Shown here in pieces: positions 28,760 to 37,976 of a stretch of 64,000 bases of DNA (the stretch's first letter is position 1; each line of letters starts with the position of its first letter). This DNA comes from Gammaproteobacteria bacterium 28-57-27. GTDB taxonomy: Bacteria > Pseudomonadota > Gammaproteobacteria > Halothiobacillales > Halothiobacillaceae. The notes below the pieces were generated by a model, which did no database searches, was not told where the DNA came from, and saw only the letters and a program-made list of their open reading frames with translations. The translations under genes were made by a program, and so were the position numbers. The DNA lies in assembly GCA_002281735.1 (NCBI GenBank), contig NCGK01000001.1, positions 186,001 to 250,000 on the forward strand. Reading direction: 5' to 3'.

Positions 28760-29428
28760 CTAAACCACGTTCACCAACCACACTACACCGACGGCCACGC
28801 CCACGGAGAGCACAAAACGCATCCAGGGCGTGGCCGTATTTTCTTCACCGTCCACTGCACGATCGGCCGGTGCACAAGCCTTGCCCGTCACCATCGGACG
28901 TACCAGATTCTGCCTCCCCAGCCGCCAGTACAATGCAATCGCCAGCAGATGCAGACCGATCATGCCCAGCAGCAGATTGAAATTCAGCTTGTGCAGGCTG
29001 GTCAGCCATTCCCGCGTGCTGGATGACAGTAGATGCGCCAGCGACCCCTGGGTCATCACATCATCATCCGCGAACAAGCCCGTACCCGCCTGAAGCAGCG
29101 TCAAGACAATCAGCCCCAGCACCGAAAACGCACCCAACGGATTATGCCCCAGATGCAACACCTTCATCTGCTCGCGCAGACTGCGCGCATAGGCCAGCGC
29201 CAGCTTGGGCGAGCGCACGAAGCTGGCAAAGCGCGCCGTGCGTGTGCCCAACACACCCCACAGCAACCGGAACAGCACCAAGCCCAAAACCGTCTGCCCC
29301 GCCCAGATATGCACGCGCATGGCATCCAGCTCAACACTTGCCCAAGCCGTCACCATCGCCGCTAGCAACAGCCAGTGAAACAGACGCACGGGAAGATCCC
29401 ACAAGGCATAACAGCGTTGGTTGGTCAT
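28760..29428 (-). CDS. Cytochrome b561-type membrane haem protein
   Basis: A 222-aa cytochrome b/b6 (Ni-Fe hydrogenase b-subunit-like) with four to five membrane helices. Candidate haem ligands are His in VRLFHWLLLAAM, MRVHIWAGQTVL, LTSLHKLNFNLLLG and IGLHLLAIALYW. The N-terminal WDLPVRLFHW is the usual opening of this family. It would pass electrons between the quinone pool and periplasmic cytochromes. It is convergent with the cytochrome c' remnant, its natural redox partner in many bacteria; with that gene broken, its partner here is unclear. Confidence 0.85.
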   Translation of the reverse strand: MTNQRCYALWDLPVRLFHWLLLAAMVTAWASVELDAMRVHIWAGQTVLGLVLFRLLWGVLGTRTARFASFVRSPKLALAYARSLREQMKVLHLGHNPLGAFSVLGLIVLTLLQAGTGLFADDDVMTQGSLAHLLSSSTREWLTSLHKLNFNLLLGMIGLHLLAIALYWRLGRQNLVRPMVTGKACAPADRAVDGEENTATPWMRFVLSVGVAVGVVWLVNVV

Positions 29429-29460
29429 GAGTCACCCTCATTAAGCTGATGTTTTTGGAT

Positions 29461-30084
29461 TCAGACCCGAATCAAATAAACCTTCTCAACCAGCGGCATT
29501 CCCTTGAACACGCTTTCCTCGCGGTGCAACAAAACCAAGCCATGCGCCGGGGCAAACAGGCGTTCGATTTCGGCCTGCTCGACGGAAAATGGCGGGCCGC
29601 CGCTGGTGGAGTACTCCATGCTGATCAGCAGGATTTGACACCCCTTGGGCAAAATCTCCAACAGATGCCGCGCATAATCCGCACGCATTGCAGGCGGCAA
29701 TGCCACCAGCGCGGCACGGTCGTACACCGCGCGCACTTCGCGGCAATCCTGTGCACTCAGATGAAAAAAATCGCCGCATAACAGCGTCATGTCCGGCAAG
29801 TTATAGCCGCAATAATGATCGTGCTGCACCGGCTTCCCGCTCAGGCCGTGCTCATCAATGAACGCCTGCAAGGCGAGTTGGCTCAACTCCACGCCCAATA
29901 CCGGATGCCCCTGCCGATGCAGCCACAGCATGTCCTTGCTCTTGCCGCACAACGGAACCAACACCTCGTCACCCGGCGCAAGCTTCAGCGTAGGCCAAAA
30001 GCGTTGCAACAGCGGATTGATTTCCGCTTGATGAAAGCCGATTTGTTTGAGCGACCAACGCTCGTGCCAGTAGTGATGTTCCAT
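29461..30084 (-). CDS. tpm: Thiopurine S-methyltransferase family protein
   Basis: A 207-aa SAM-dependent methyltransferase. It starts with [18 protein letters not shown], the usual bacterial TPMT opening. The SAM site is [20 protein letters not shown], then GVELSQLA, and [16 protein letters not shown] completes the family pattern. Bacterial TPMTs methylate selenium and tellurium compounds and confer tellurite/selenite tolerance. The ATG at 30084 is chosen because AGGAA lies just upstream and the start aligns with the family; a longer upstream frame runs over a gene remnant. It follows the methyltransferase remnant 3' of recN. Confidence 0.9.
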   Translation of the reverse strand: MEHHYWHERWSLKQIGFHQAEINPLLQRFWPTLKLAPGDEVLVPLCGKSKDMLWLHRQGHPVLGVELSQLALQAFIDEHGLSGKPVQHDHYCGYNLPDMTLLCGDFFHLSAQDCREVRAVYDRAALVALPPAMRADYARHLLEILPKGCQILLISMEYSTSGGPPFSVEQAEIERLFAPAHGLVLLHREESVFKGMPLVEKVYLIRV

Positions 30085-30175
30085 GCAGTATTCCTGATGT
30101 TTTATCGTTCCCACGCTGAATTGGGGGGCGAGTCTTGAATGGCGGACGGCTCTCGTTGGCAGGCAGGGTGTGGGC

Positions 30176-30337
30176 GTATTGGTCGTCCTGGTCCTGCTCC
30201 TGCTCGTCACTGGCCGGTTCGGGGCGCGGCAGGTCGAGCAGTTCGCACAGTTCGGTGAGAAAAAGCTGGTAATTGGCGCGCTCGGAGCCGGAGGAGACGC
30301 CTGCGTCCCAGCGGGTGATGAAGGCGTCGAGGTTCAT
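30176..30337 (-). pseudogene. N-terminal remnant of a large type II-like DNA methyltransferase
   Basis: About 54 codons starting [13 protein letters not shown] and containing [19 protein letters not shown] followed by PRPEPA. This is the characteristic opening of very large SAM-dependent DNA methyltransferases (MmeI-like and relatives). After DDQY the expected continuation (VFER.. and FVLEAKQSR) is missing and the frame runs into unrelated sequence ahead of tpm. The gene has been reduced to its first tenth or less. It lies 11 bp after recN on the same strand. The family call rests on memory of the motif. Confidence 0.65.
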
Positions 30338-30348
30338 TGGCAACTCGC

Positions 30349-32085
30349 TTAGGGTGTGTCGAATATCGTTTGTTGTGATGGCGTTTGCTGCGCGGAGCCT
30401 TGGCTATTGGCGGCGCTGGCCAGCATTTCCTGGGCGAGTTTGCGCGTTTGTGGGGTGATGTTGACCCCACCGATCATGCGCGCGAGTTCGTCGATGCGGG
30501 CGGCGGGGGTAAGCGCGTGGATGATGGTGCGGGTACTGGTGGCATCTTGCTGTTTGTGCACGTTGAGGTGGTGTTGGCCTTGGGCGGCGACTTGGGGCAG
30601 GTGGGTGACGCACAGCACTTGGCGTTCGCGTCCAAGGTCGGCGAGCAAGCGGCCGACCACTTCGGCCACGCTACCGCCGATGCCGGTATCGACTTCGTCA
30701 AAGATTAAGGTGCCGACTTCACCTTGCGCGGCGGTTTGCACGCGCAGGGCGAGGCTGATGCGCGAGAGTTCGCCGCCGGAGGCGACTTTGTTGAGCGCTT
30801 GCAGCGGCTGGCCGGGGTTGGTGGTGACCAGGGCTTCGATGGCATCGAGGCCGTGGGCAGTGAAGGCGGCGTGTGGGTCGTGTTGCACACGCAGTTCAAA
30901 TTGGGCGTGCGGCATGCCGAGGCCGCGTATGGCGGCGGTGACGGCGGCGGTGAGGCGGGCGGCGGCCTGTTGGCGTGAGGCGGAAAGCGCGCTGGCGGCG
31001 TACTGGTAGCTGGCGACGTGTTGCGCGAGTTCGGCGCTGAGTTGTTCCAGCGATGCGCCGCTGTGTTCGAGGGTGTCGAGTTGCTCTTGCAGCGCGTGCT
31101 GGTGGCTGTGCAGGTCTTCGGGGCGCACGCGGTATTTGCGCGCGGCGTCGTGCAGAGCGCTAAGGCGGCTTTCGAGCTGGTGCAGGCGTTCGGGGTCGAG
31201 TTCGAGCGCATCAACATAGCCGCGCAGGCTGTCGATGGCTTCAGAGATGAGAATTTCGCCTTGTTGTAGCAGGTCGAGGCTGGGTTGCAGGCTGGGGTCG
31301 TCGCTGAGGGCGAGGCTGAGTTGGTGGGTGATTTGGTTGATTTGAGTATGCAGGCTGCGCTGGTCGTCGCTGCCTTCGTCGAGAATTTGCAGCGCGCCGT
31401 GGGTCAGTGTGATGAGTTTGCCAGCCTGGGCAAGGCGACGATGTTCGCTTTCAAGCTGTGGCCATTCATCGGCTTCAAGACGCAGGGCTTCGAGCTCGCT
31501 GAGTTGGTGTTGCAGCAGGTCGATGCGTTCGCTGCGCTGGGTGTCGCTTTGGCGCAGGGTTTCGAGTTGTTCGTGGGTGGTTTTCCATGCGCCATAGGCC
31601 AGGCGCACGACGTTGAGTCGCGTGTCGTGGGCGCTGTAGGTGTCGAGCAGGTCACGCTGCACGGCGGGGCGCAGCAGGTGTTGGTGTTCGTGCTGGCCGT
31701 GAATATCGACCAGCAGGCCGCCGAGTTCGCGCAGGGTGGCGAGGTTGACCGTGCGGCCATTGACGAAGGCGCGGCTGGCTCCTTCGCGCACGATCACGCG
31801 ACGCAGCAGGCAGTCGCCGGATTCGTCGTCGAGGGCAAGTTCTTGCAGTTTTTCTTGCGCTTGTGGCTGACTTTCGAGGGTGAAGAGGGCTTCGAGCTCA
31901 GCGCGATCACTTCCGGGGCGGATCGCTTCGGCACCGGCGCGGTCACCGAGCAGCAGGCCAAGCGCATCGACCAGGATGGATTTGCCCGCGCCGGTTTCTC
32001 CGGTCATGACGGTGAGGCCGCCTTCCAGTTCAAGTTGTACCGTGTCGATAATGGCGAAGTTACGGACGTGGATGTGACGCAGCAT
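30349..32085 (-). CDS. recN: DNA repair protein RecN
   Basis: A 578-aa SMC-like ATPase acting early in double-strand-break repair. It begins [16 protein letters not shown] with Walker A GETGAGKS near residue 30. The middle is coiled-coil-rich (about 150-360). The C-terminal ABC signature [14 protein letters not shown] and Walker [13 protein letters not shown] are in place. Length is close to the usual 550-560 with a short Gln/Ser/Thr-rich tail. RecN genes are usually LexA-controlled; no clear LexA box was seen in the 40 bp between it and nadK, so transcription may come from nadK. The nadK-recN order is common in gammaproteobacteria. Confidence 0.95.
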   Translation of the reverse strand: MLRHIHVRNFAIIDTVQLELEGGLTVMTGETGAGKSILVDALGLLLGDRAGAEAIRPGSDRAELEALFTLESQPQAQEKLQELALDDESGDCLLRRVIVREGASRAFVNGRTVNLATLRELGGLLVDIHGQHEHQHLLRPAVQRDLLDTYSAHDTRLNVVRLAYGAWKTTHEQLETLRQSDTQRSERIDLLQHQLSELEALRLEADEWPQLESEHRRLAQAGKLITLTHGALQILDEGSDDQRSLHTQINQITHQLSLALSDDPSLQPSLDLLQQGEILISEAIDSLRGYVDALELDPERLHQLESRLSALHDAARKYRVRPEDLHSHQHALQEQLDTLEHSGASLEQLSAELAQHVASYQYAASALSASRQQAAARLTAAVTAAIRGLGMPHAQFELRVQHDPHAAFTAHGLDAIEALVTTNPGQPLQALNKVASGGELSRISLALRVQTAAQGEVGTLIFDEVDTGIGGSVAEVVGRLLADLGRERQVLCVTHLPQVAAQGQHHLNVHKQQDATSTRTIIHALTPAARIDELARMIGGVNITPQTRKLAQEMLASAANSQGSAQQTPSQQTIFDTP

Positions 32086-32125
32086 GGGGTGGCTCGTGCT
32101 TGGGAGGTGGGTAGTGGAAACGTGC

Positions 32126-33007
32126 TTAAGGATGACCGCCCCAGTGGAGCTTGGCGCGCAGGATGTGAAAATAATCGTAGTCAGCCGGGTGAATGAGTTG
32201 CGCGCTACGCGGGGAGCGGGTGATGCGCAGGCAGTCTTCGGGTTCCAGGTCGATCATGCACTGTCCATCGAAACTGACCAAGCTATTCGCACGGCTGTGA
32301 CGTGTGGCGCGAATTTCGATCACCGAGGTGGATGGCACGACGATGGGGCGATTGCTCAGGGTGTGCGGACAGATAGGGGCGAGCACCACGGCTTCCAGCC
32401 CCGGCGTGAGAATAGGGCCGCCGGAGGACAGTGCGTAGGCGGTTGACCCGCTGGGTGTGCTGATGACCATGCCGTCCGAGCGTTGGGTAAGTAGGTAGCG
32501 GCCATCAATATGGGTTTCAAATTCGATCATGCGCACGGCGTCGCGCACTTTGTATACAAAGTCGTTAAACACATCGCTGCTGTGAAAGACATCACCATGA
32601 CGCATTACTTCACCGCGCAATAAAAATCGCTTTTCGAGGCGGTATTCGCCCTTGAAAATGCGCTCAATGCGGCTGGTCATTTCATCGGGGGAGATATCGA
32701 CCAGAAAGCCAAGGCGACCCAGATTGACGCCAAGTACGGGCTTGTCGTAGGCCGCAAGGCTGTGCGCAGCATGAATTAGAGTGCCATCTCCGCCCACAGC
32801 AATGACCAAATCACTACGCCGCCCAAGTTCGTCGCGTGTAGCACGCGGATAGCCGCGCAAGCTGGCGTGATCGGGCAGGGTGGCCTGATCGAGCAAAACC
32901 TCACGCCCCAAGCTGCTTAGACAGGTGAGCAAACGCTCCAGCGTATCGAGGAGTCGATCATCTGAAGGCTTGGCGAGCAGGCCGATGGTTTGAAAGGAGG
33001 ATGGCAT
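32126..33007 (-). CDS. nadK: NAD kinase
   Basis: A 293-aa cytoplasmic kinase making NADP from NAD. It has the invariant GGDGTLIHAAH, then GVNLGRLGFLVDI and the nucleotide-binding TPSGSTAYALSSGGPI. The length is normal. The ATG is preceded by AGGAGG on the coding strand (33010-33020 region reads CCTCC on the plus strand). It lies upstream of recN in the same direction, with tRNA-Arg just behind it. Confidence 0.95.
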   Translation of the reverse strand: MPSSFQTIGLLAKPSDDRLLDTLERLLTCLSSLGREVLLDQATLPDHASLRGYPRATRDELGRRSDLVIAVGGDGTLIHAAHSLAAYDKPVLGVNLGRLGFLVDISPDEMTSRIERIFKGEYRLEKRFLLRGEVMRHGDVFHSSDVFNDFVYKVRDAVRMIEFETHIDGRYLLTQRSDGMVISTPSGSTAYALSSGGPILTPGLEAVVLAPICPHTLSNRPIVVPSTSVIEIRATRHSRANSLVSFDGQCMIDLEPEDCLRITRSPRSAQLIHPADYDYFHILRAKLHWGGHP

Positions 33008-33071
33008 GAGCGCGTGGTCTGTCGTTTGTTGCCGCTTACGATAACAAAGCCCTGCGCGAGAAGGTATGGTT

Positions 33072-33148
33072 TGGTGTCCTCGACTGGATTCGAACCAGTG
33101 GCCTGTCCCTTAGGAGGGGACCGCTCTATCCATCTGAGCTACGGGGAC
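33072..33148 (-). tRNA. tRNA-Arg (anticodon CCU)
   Basis: Read on the minus strand it folds as a full cloverleaf: acceptor GTCCCCG with CGAGGAC, D stem GCTC/GAGC, anticodon stem GTCCC/GGGAC with loop CTCCTAA (anticodon CCT), and T arm ACTGG-TTCGAAT-CCAGT, followed by discriminator A and an encoded CCA. Position 5:68 of the acceptor stem is a C-A mismatch. It decodes the rare AGG codon. Confidence 0.95.
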
Positions 33149-33270
33149 GCGGCGCGCATTCTAGCACTTTGGGCGTTAAGGTGGGACTGTGCGCAAACAC
33201 GATAAGCAGGTCATCTTGTTCATCCATGCTATCAACGGTACGATCAGAAAGTCACAAACTTGGGTTGTAT

Positions 33271-36120
33271 ATGAAACACGCAGATGAACCCCGCGTCCGG
33301 CGCGATGCAAAAGATGCGCCTGCTACCCTTCCTCACGCGCTGTCCGATGGCGCGCCCTCCTTACAGCGTAACGGGGGTATGGTCTGGTATTTTTTTGCAC
33401 CCGCCCGCAAGCTATGGAGGCTTATTCATAGTGCGGTTGTCGGGGTGACAATACTGGAACTGCTACCTAGGCAGCAGCTTGAGGCTCAAGGGGGGGCAGG
33501 GCATTGGAAAGCCAGCGGTGATGATCCTCAGTTCCGTTTGCGACCACGCAATCCGGAGCTGATGCGTACGTCGGGATGGTTCATGCTCAGTTATACGTTC
33601 GAGGCTGAACACCCAGTCGCAATGCAGGTTTTCATTGATTGTGGTGAAGGCTTTGAGGAAAATACGGCCATCAGTCTGTCCGTGGATGCACCAGGGCAGG
33701 TTGATATTCCCCTGTATTTGCCGAAAAACGTGCGTGGGCTGCGCCTTGATCCCGCGTCTGCCGCAGTCAGTTTTCGGATTGGAACACCTCGCTTGGTTAG
33801 ACTCAGGGAGGCTCCGGGGCAAGCCGTGCGGCGCAGTGTTACCACTAGCCTTCCACAGTACACATTTGCGCATGCCAGATTCCTGTTGAAGCCGCTGCAT
33901 CAGATCAGTAGAAACATGAATGAGGGCGCACACTGGTCGTCTCACGGTGAGGATCCATATTTCCGGTTGGACATTAAGGAAAAATCGGCTTTTTTTGTTG
34001 GTTGGTGTCGACTTGATCTTGCCTTGCACGGCACGCACCGACGTGCCGATGCAAAGTTTTATTTTGATACCGGCAACGGCTTTAACGAAGCAGAAACCTT
34101 ACGGATCAGCGTGCTCAATGATCGCCCGGTACAGCGTATTTTCCGCTTCGTGCATGCGCCGCGCGCTATACGCTTCGATCCCATGCAGGGTGTTGGTGAT
34201 TTCAGGGTCGATACCCTGCGTTTTGAAAGGCTTGATGAAACGCAGGCCAAGAGCGCCATGCTGCGCCATCTTGTCAGTACTGAGGCTGATTTTGCCGGAT
34301 ATAACACAGAAAAGGCATTGAAAAAGATCGTTACGGAAGCGCAGGCTGAAGGGAAGCGTACGCTGGATCATCTGTTGGCGCGTTATGAGCAATGCGTGGA
34401 TATTCCCCTGTCCACAAACATCGCTTATGAAGAATGGATTGAAAGCGTCGAAGCAGCGAGCCTGCCAGATAAGCTAACGATACAAAGCACACTGGATGCC
34501 ATGCGCAGTACCCCAAGTCTTTCCATCGTTATGCCAGTCTATAACACGCAGGAAGCTGATCTGCGCGCCTGTATTGATTCAGTGTTGGCACAATCTTATC
34601 CGCACTGGGAACTCTGTATTGCCGATGATGCGTCAACCAAGCCCCATGTGCGCCGGATACTGAACGAATATGCACAGAAGGACGCGCGTATCCGTGTGAT
34701 TTACCGCCCACAGAACGGTCATATTTCCCGTGCCTCCAACAGTGCGCTGGAACTTGCAAGTGGCGAATTTGTTGCCCTGCTTGACCACGATGATGCACTT
34801 TCTGAACATGCCCTTTACTTTATGGCGCGTGCCATCAACGACCATCCTGAAGCACAGATTTTTTACAGTGATGAGGACAAAATCGACAGCAAGGGTAAAC
34901 GCTTCGAGCCGCACTTCAAGAGCGATTGGAACCCTGATTTGTTCTATTCGCATAATTATGTGTCGCATCTTGGTGTATACCGGCGTGATCTTCTACGTCG
35001 TATCGGTGGTTTCCGTGTCGGGGTCGAGGGCAGTCAGGATTATGATCTGCTCCTACGCTGTCTGCCGCATGTTGAAGCTGCGCAGATTATTCATATTCCT
35101 CGGGTGCTTTATCACTGGCGCATGGTTGAGGGCTCCACAGCGCTTGCATCGAAAGAGAAGAACTACACGACCGATGCCGGTATCAAGGCGCTCAGGGATC
35201 ATTTCGCCGAGCGCGGTTCCGAAGGTATCCGCGTGAGCGCAGGGTTGCTTCCGAACGTTTATCGTGTGCAAAGGCTCATTCCTGTTCCCGCTCCCTTGGT
35301 CAGTTTGCTGATTCCTACGCGTGATCGCAAAGCCATAACTGAAGTCGCCGTGCGTAGTATTCTCGACAAAACGACTTATGCCAATTACGAAATTATTATT
35401 CTTGATAATGGCAGTGTTGAGCCGGAAACCCTTGCCTGGTTCGACGCCATCCAGCGGGGAATAAAAAGCGTCAGGGTTATTCGTTATGACCATCCGTTCA
35501 ATTATTCAGCCATCAATAATTTTGGTGTACAGCACGCCAGAGGCAGCTTGATTGGATTGATTAATAACGATGTGGAGGTTATTAACCCCAACTGGCTCAC
35601 CGAAATGGTAAGTCAAGCTTGCCGCGAGGATATTGGATGTGTTGGCGCGAAACTGTATTACAGCGATGGAAAAATCCAGCATGCCGGAGTTATTCTTGGC
35701 ATAGGTGGCGTTGCTGGACATGCTCACAAGTACTTTAATCAAAACCACCACGGATATTTTAGCCGACTGAAGTTGGTACAAAATATTTCTGCAGTCACTG
35801 CAGCTTGCCTGCTTGTTCGCAAGGAGATCTACGAAGCTGTAGGTGGGTTGGATGAAGAAAATCTTAAGGTCGCTTTCAATGATGTGGATTTATGTCTTAA
35901 AGTGCGTGAAGCGGGTTATCGTAACCTATGGACACCCTATGCCGAGCTTTACCATCACGAATCTGTTAGTCGTGGCAAGGAAGATAGCTCTGAAAAGCAG
36001 GCGCGCTTCCGCAAGGAGGTTGAATTCATGCAAGAAAAATGGGGTGAAAGCCTTAGACATGATCCCTATTACAACCCGAATCTGACTCTGGAGCGGGAAG
36101 ATTTTTCAATTGGAGTTTAA
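33271..36120 (+). CDS. Two-domain family 2 glycosyltransferase with duplicated N-terminal domain
   Basis: A 949-aa protein. The first about 330 residues hold two copies of a strand-rich domain of roughly 105 aa (about 33490-33815 and 33920-34240); both begin with HW-x-SxGxDPxFRL and share F-x-D-x-G-x-GF and LR-x-DP. Two GT-A glycosyltransferase domains follow: the first from LSIVMPVYNTQ with LLDHDDALSE and EGSQDYDLLLR, the second from VSLLIPTRDRK with LINNDVEVINPNW and FNDVDLCLKVREAG. Such proteins extend surface polysaccharide chains. The ATG at 33271 was chosen over two earlier starts; none has a clear Shine-Dalgarno. It heads a three-gene cluster with fewer G and C than its neighbours. Confidence 0.85.
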   Translation: MKHADEPRVRRDAKDAPATLPHALSDGAPSLQRNGGMVWYFFAPARKLWRLIHSAVVGVTILELLPRQQLEAQGGAGHWKASGDDPQFRLRPRNPELMRTSGWFMLSYTFEAEHPVAMQVFIDCGEGFEENTAISLSVDAPGQVDIPLYLPKNVRGLRLDPASAAVSFRIGTPRLVRLREAPGQAVRRSVTTSLPQYTFAHARFLLKPLHQISRNMNEGAHWSSHGEDPYFRLDIKEKSAFFVGWCRLDLALHGTHRRADAKFYFDTGNGFNEAETLRISVLNDRPVQRIFRFVHAPRAIRFDPMQGVGDFRVDTLRFERLDETQAKSAMLRHLVSTEADFAGYNTEKALKKIVTEAQAEGKRTLDHLLARYEQCVDIPLSTNIAYEEWIESVEAASLPDKLTIQSTLDAMRSTPSLSIVMPVYNTQEADLRACIDSVLAQSYPHWELCIADDASTKPHVRRILNEYAQKDARIRVIYRPQNGHISRASNSALELASGEFVALLDHDDALSEHALYFMARAINDHPEAQIFYSDEDKIDSKGKRFEPHFKSDWNPDLFYSHNYVSHLGVYRRDLLRRIGGFRVGVEGSQDYDLLLRCLPHVEAAQIIHIPRVLYHWRMVEGSTALASKEKNYTTDAGIKALRDHFAERGSEGIRVSAGLLPNVYRVQRLIPVPAPLVSLLIPTRDRKAITEVAVRSILDKTTYANYEIIILDNGSVEPETLAWFDAIQRGIKSVRVIRYDHPFNYSAINNFGVQHARGSLIGLINNDVEVINPNWLTEMVSQACREDIGCVGAKLYYSDGKIQHAGVILGIGGVAGHAHKYFNQNHHGYFSRLKLVQNISAVTAACLLVRKEIYEAVGGLDEENLKVAFNDVDLCLKVREAGYRNLWTPYAELYHHESVSRGKEDSSEKQARFRKEVEFMQEKWGESLRHDPYYNPNLTLEREDFSIGV

Positions 36121-36960
36121 ATGAGAGTCGGCGTAGCTTGTATTGTGAAAAATGAGTCACCTTATATTCTCGAATGGGTTGCTCATTATCATCTTCTTGG
36201 ATTTGACAAGATTATTGTGGGCGATAACCTGAGCAGTGATGACACACTTTTAAAGTTGCAGCACCTTGCACGCATGGGCATCGTTGACGTATACAGTTTT
36301 GACCATCCGTCAGGTAAGCCACAGATTCATTTCTACGATCATGTATCCAGCTTGTACAGCGATCAACTGGATGCCTTGTGTTTTTTTGATGCTGATGAAT
36401 TTATTTTCCACAAAGATGAAGATATAAATCCACGACATGAAATATCGAAGTTATTTCGGGATCATCAGGTGTCTGCTGTTGCGGTTAACTGGTGCACCTA
36501 TGGATCATCCTCAGAAAAGGATTTTCGAAATGAATTGCTTACTCGGCGTTTTTTAAAGCACAGCACGGAAAAATTTGGTGCTAATAAACACTATAAATGC
36601 GCCGTAAGACTTGAGTCCATGTTCGGCATGCTTAATCCGCACCATCCTTCGGTCATGTCAGGAAAAATTATCAACGCCGAGGGCAATGTTGTTGAGTATG
36701 AAAAACGAGACTGCATCACACTATACGGTTTAAGTCATACTGTTTCATGGGAGAATTTGCGTATCAATCATTATTTTTGCAAATCAGAACAGGAGTTCCG
36801 GGAGATAAAAATGCCAAGAGGTCTTGCCGATTCAACAGGGATGCGCTCAATGAGTCATTTTCATGCCCATGACAAAAATGATCGCTGTGATTTCAGTGTA
36901 GATAAACACGCTACGAAAATAGCTGACTTGATTGCCTATTGGGGTATGACGAATGAATAG
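36121..36960 (+). CDS. Glycosyltransferase, family 2/92-like
   Basis: A 279-aa protein with the opening VACIVKNESPYILEWVAHYH and GFDKIIVGDNLSSDDT, typical of the Glyco_tranf_2_4 / GT92 group. A metal-binding DxD lies in CFFDADEFIF. The C-terminal part contains INHYFCKSEQEF and other residues conserved in this group. There is no membrane segment. It starts directly after the stop of the larger glycosyltransferase and overlaps the sulfotransferase gene by 8 bp, so it is translated as part of one operon. The sugar substrate is unknown. Its codon use and AT content suggest horizontal acquisition. Confidence 0.82.
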   Translation: MRVGVACIVKNESPYILEWVAHYHLLGFDKIIVGDNLSSDDTLLKLQHLARMGIVDVYSFDHPSGKPQIHFYDHVSSLYSDQLDALCFFDADEFIFHKDEDINPRHEISKLFRDHQVSAVAVNWCTYGSSSEKDFRNELLTRRFLKHSTEKFGANKHYKCAVRLESMFGMLNPHHPSVMSGKIINAEGNVVEYEKRDCITLYGLSHTVSWENLRINHYFCKSEQEFREIKMPRGLADSTGMRSMSHFHAHDKNDRCDFSVDKHATKIADLIAYWGMTNE

Positions 36961-37906
36961 CATGTTATTTGTGCATATTCCTAAAACAGCAGGAACGAGT
37001 TTTAGGATATCGCTGGAAGGCGCGCTCGGCTCCGGAAATGTTTTTTATGATTATGGAGTGTCGTCAGAAGAGTCAAAAGGGGCTCATTTTGAATTCATGT
37101 ATGGTGATGGCGGAGCCAAGCATGAAGATCTTCGTTTGTTGATGGAAAAATACAATCCGTCTTTATTGTATGGGCACTTTCAGGCGAAAAAATATATCGA
37201 TTATTTTTCGCATGGTCAGGTTGGAATGTTTTTCAGGGATCCTGTGGAGCGAATGCTTTCCGATTTCTTGCATTTCAAAAGGCATCTTGGTTTTAAGGGT
37301 GATTTAAAGGATTTTTGTTCAAAACCTGCATTCAGAAACCGGCAGTCCTGGTTTTCCACAGGTATTGATATACAAAAAATGGGTTTTATCGGCTTGACCC
37401 ATCGATACGACGAGTCTTTGAAGGTTTTTGCGGACTATACCGGGGTTGCCCTGCCTTGCTTACGACTTAACGCGGCTCCCGCGCAACAGATTGACTTATC
37501 AAGCGAAGAGCTTAGATGGTTGCTGGATGCCAACGAAGAAGATATTGCGCTTTATAAAAAGGCTCTTGCCATTTTTGAAGAGCGCATCCATGCCAAGCCA
37601 TTGTCCGAGCATCCGAAGCTTATAGCGTGCATAAATCTGATTGGAAATCATATTCAGGGGTGGGTGGTTTCTGAATCTTCCTGCGAATGGAATCCTTGGT
37701 ATCACATGTATCTGGATGGTGAGTTTTTCGTCAGCTTCAAAGCTGATGTGTACAGGAAGGATTTGAAAATCAATGGTATTTCAAGGTCTGGTTCAGCTGG
37801 CTTTCTGATCAACATTGGAAAAACCAAAGTTGTTTCGCGCGTAGATATTTGCCATGAAAAGCATATCTCGACTTCATTCATGCAGATGGATCTGGCGAAC
37901 AGGTAA
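36953..37906 (+). CDS. Sulfotransferase-family protein with C-terminal beta domain
   Basis: A 317-aa protein. The PAPS 5'-phosphosulfate loop is FVHIPKTAGTSFRISLE at the N-terminus and the 3'-phosphate site is FFRDPVERMLSDFLHF, as in sulfotransferases of the heparan sulfate 2-O type. The last about 90 residues (HIQGWVVSESS, MYLDGEFFVSFKAD, GSAGFLIN) look like a separate beta-sandwich domain often attached to bacterial polysaccharide enzymes. It probably sulfates the polysaccharide assembled by the two preceding glycosyltransferases. It overlaps the upstream gene by 8 bp. Confidence 0.8.
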   Translation: MNSMLFVHIPKTAGTSFRISLEGALGSGNVFYDYGVSSEESKGAHFEFMYGDGGAKHEDLRLLMEKYNPSLLYGHFQAKKYIDYFSHGQVGMFFRDPVERMLSDFLHFKRHLGFKGDLKDFCSKPAFRNRQSWFSTGIDIQKMGFIGLTHRYDESLKVFADYTGVALPCLRLNAAPAQQIDLSSEELRWLLDANEEDIALYKKALAIFEERIHAKPLSEHPKLIACINLIGNHIQGWVVSESSCEWNPWYHMYLDGEFFVSFKADVYRKDLKINGISRSGSAGFLINIGKTKVVSRVDICHEKHISTSFMQMDLANR

Positions 37907-37976
37907 CGTCCCGTGTTTTTAGCCCGTTCAGTGCAAACCTGTAGCGTGTTGGTCGAGCTCTATTCAGGGCTTTGCA

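Noticed and set aside
33072-37906. tRNA-Arg as the integration site of the glycosyltransferase cluster
   Set aside because: The cluster lies on the 5' side of the tRNA, while islands usually use the 3' end. No integrase gene and no repeat of the tRNA 3' end were seen.
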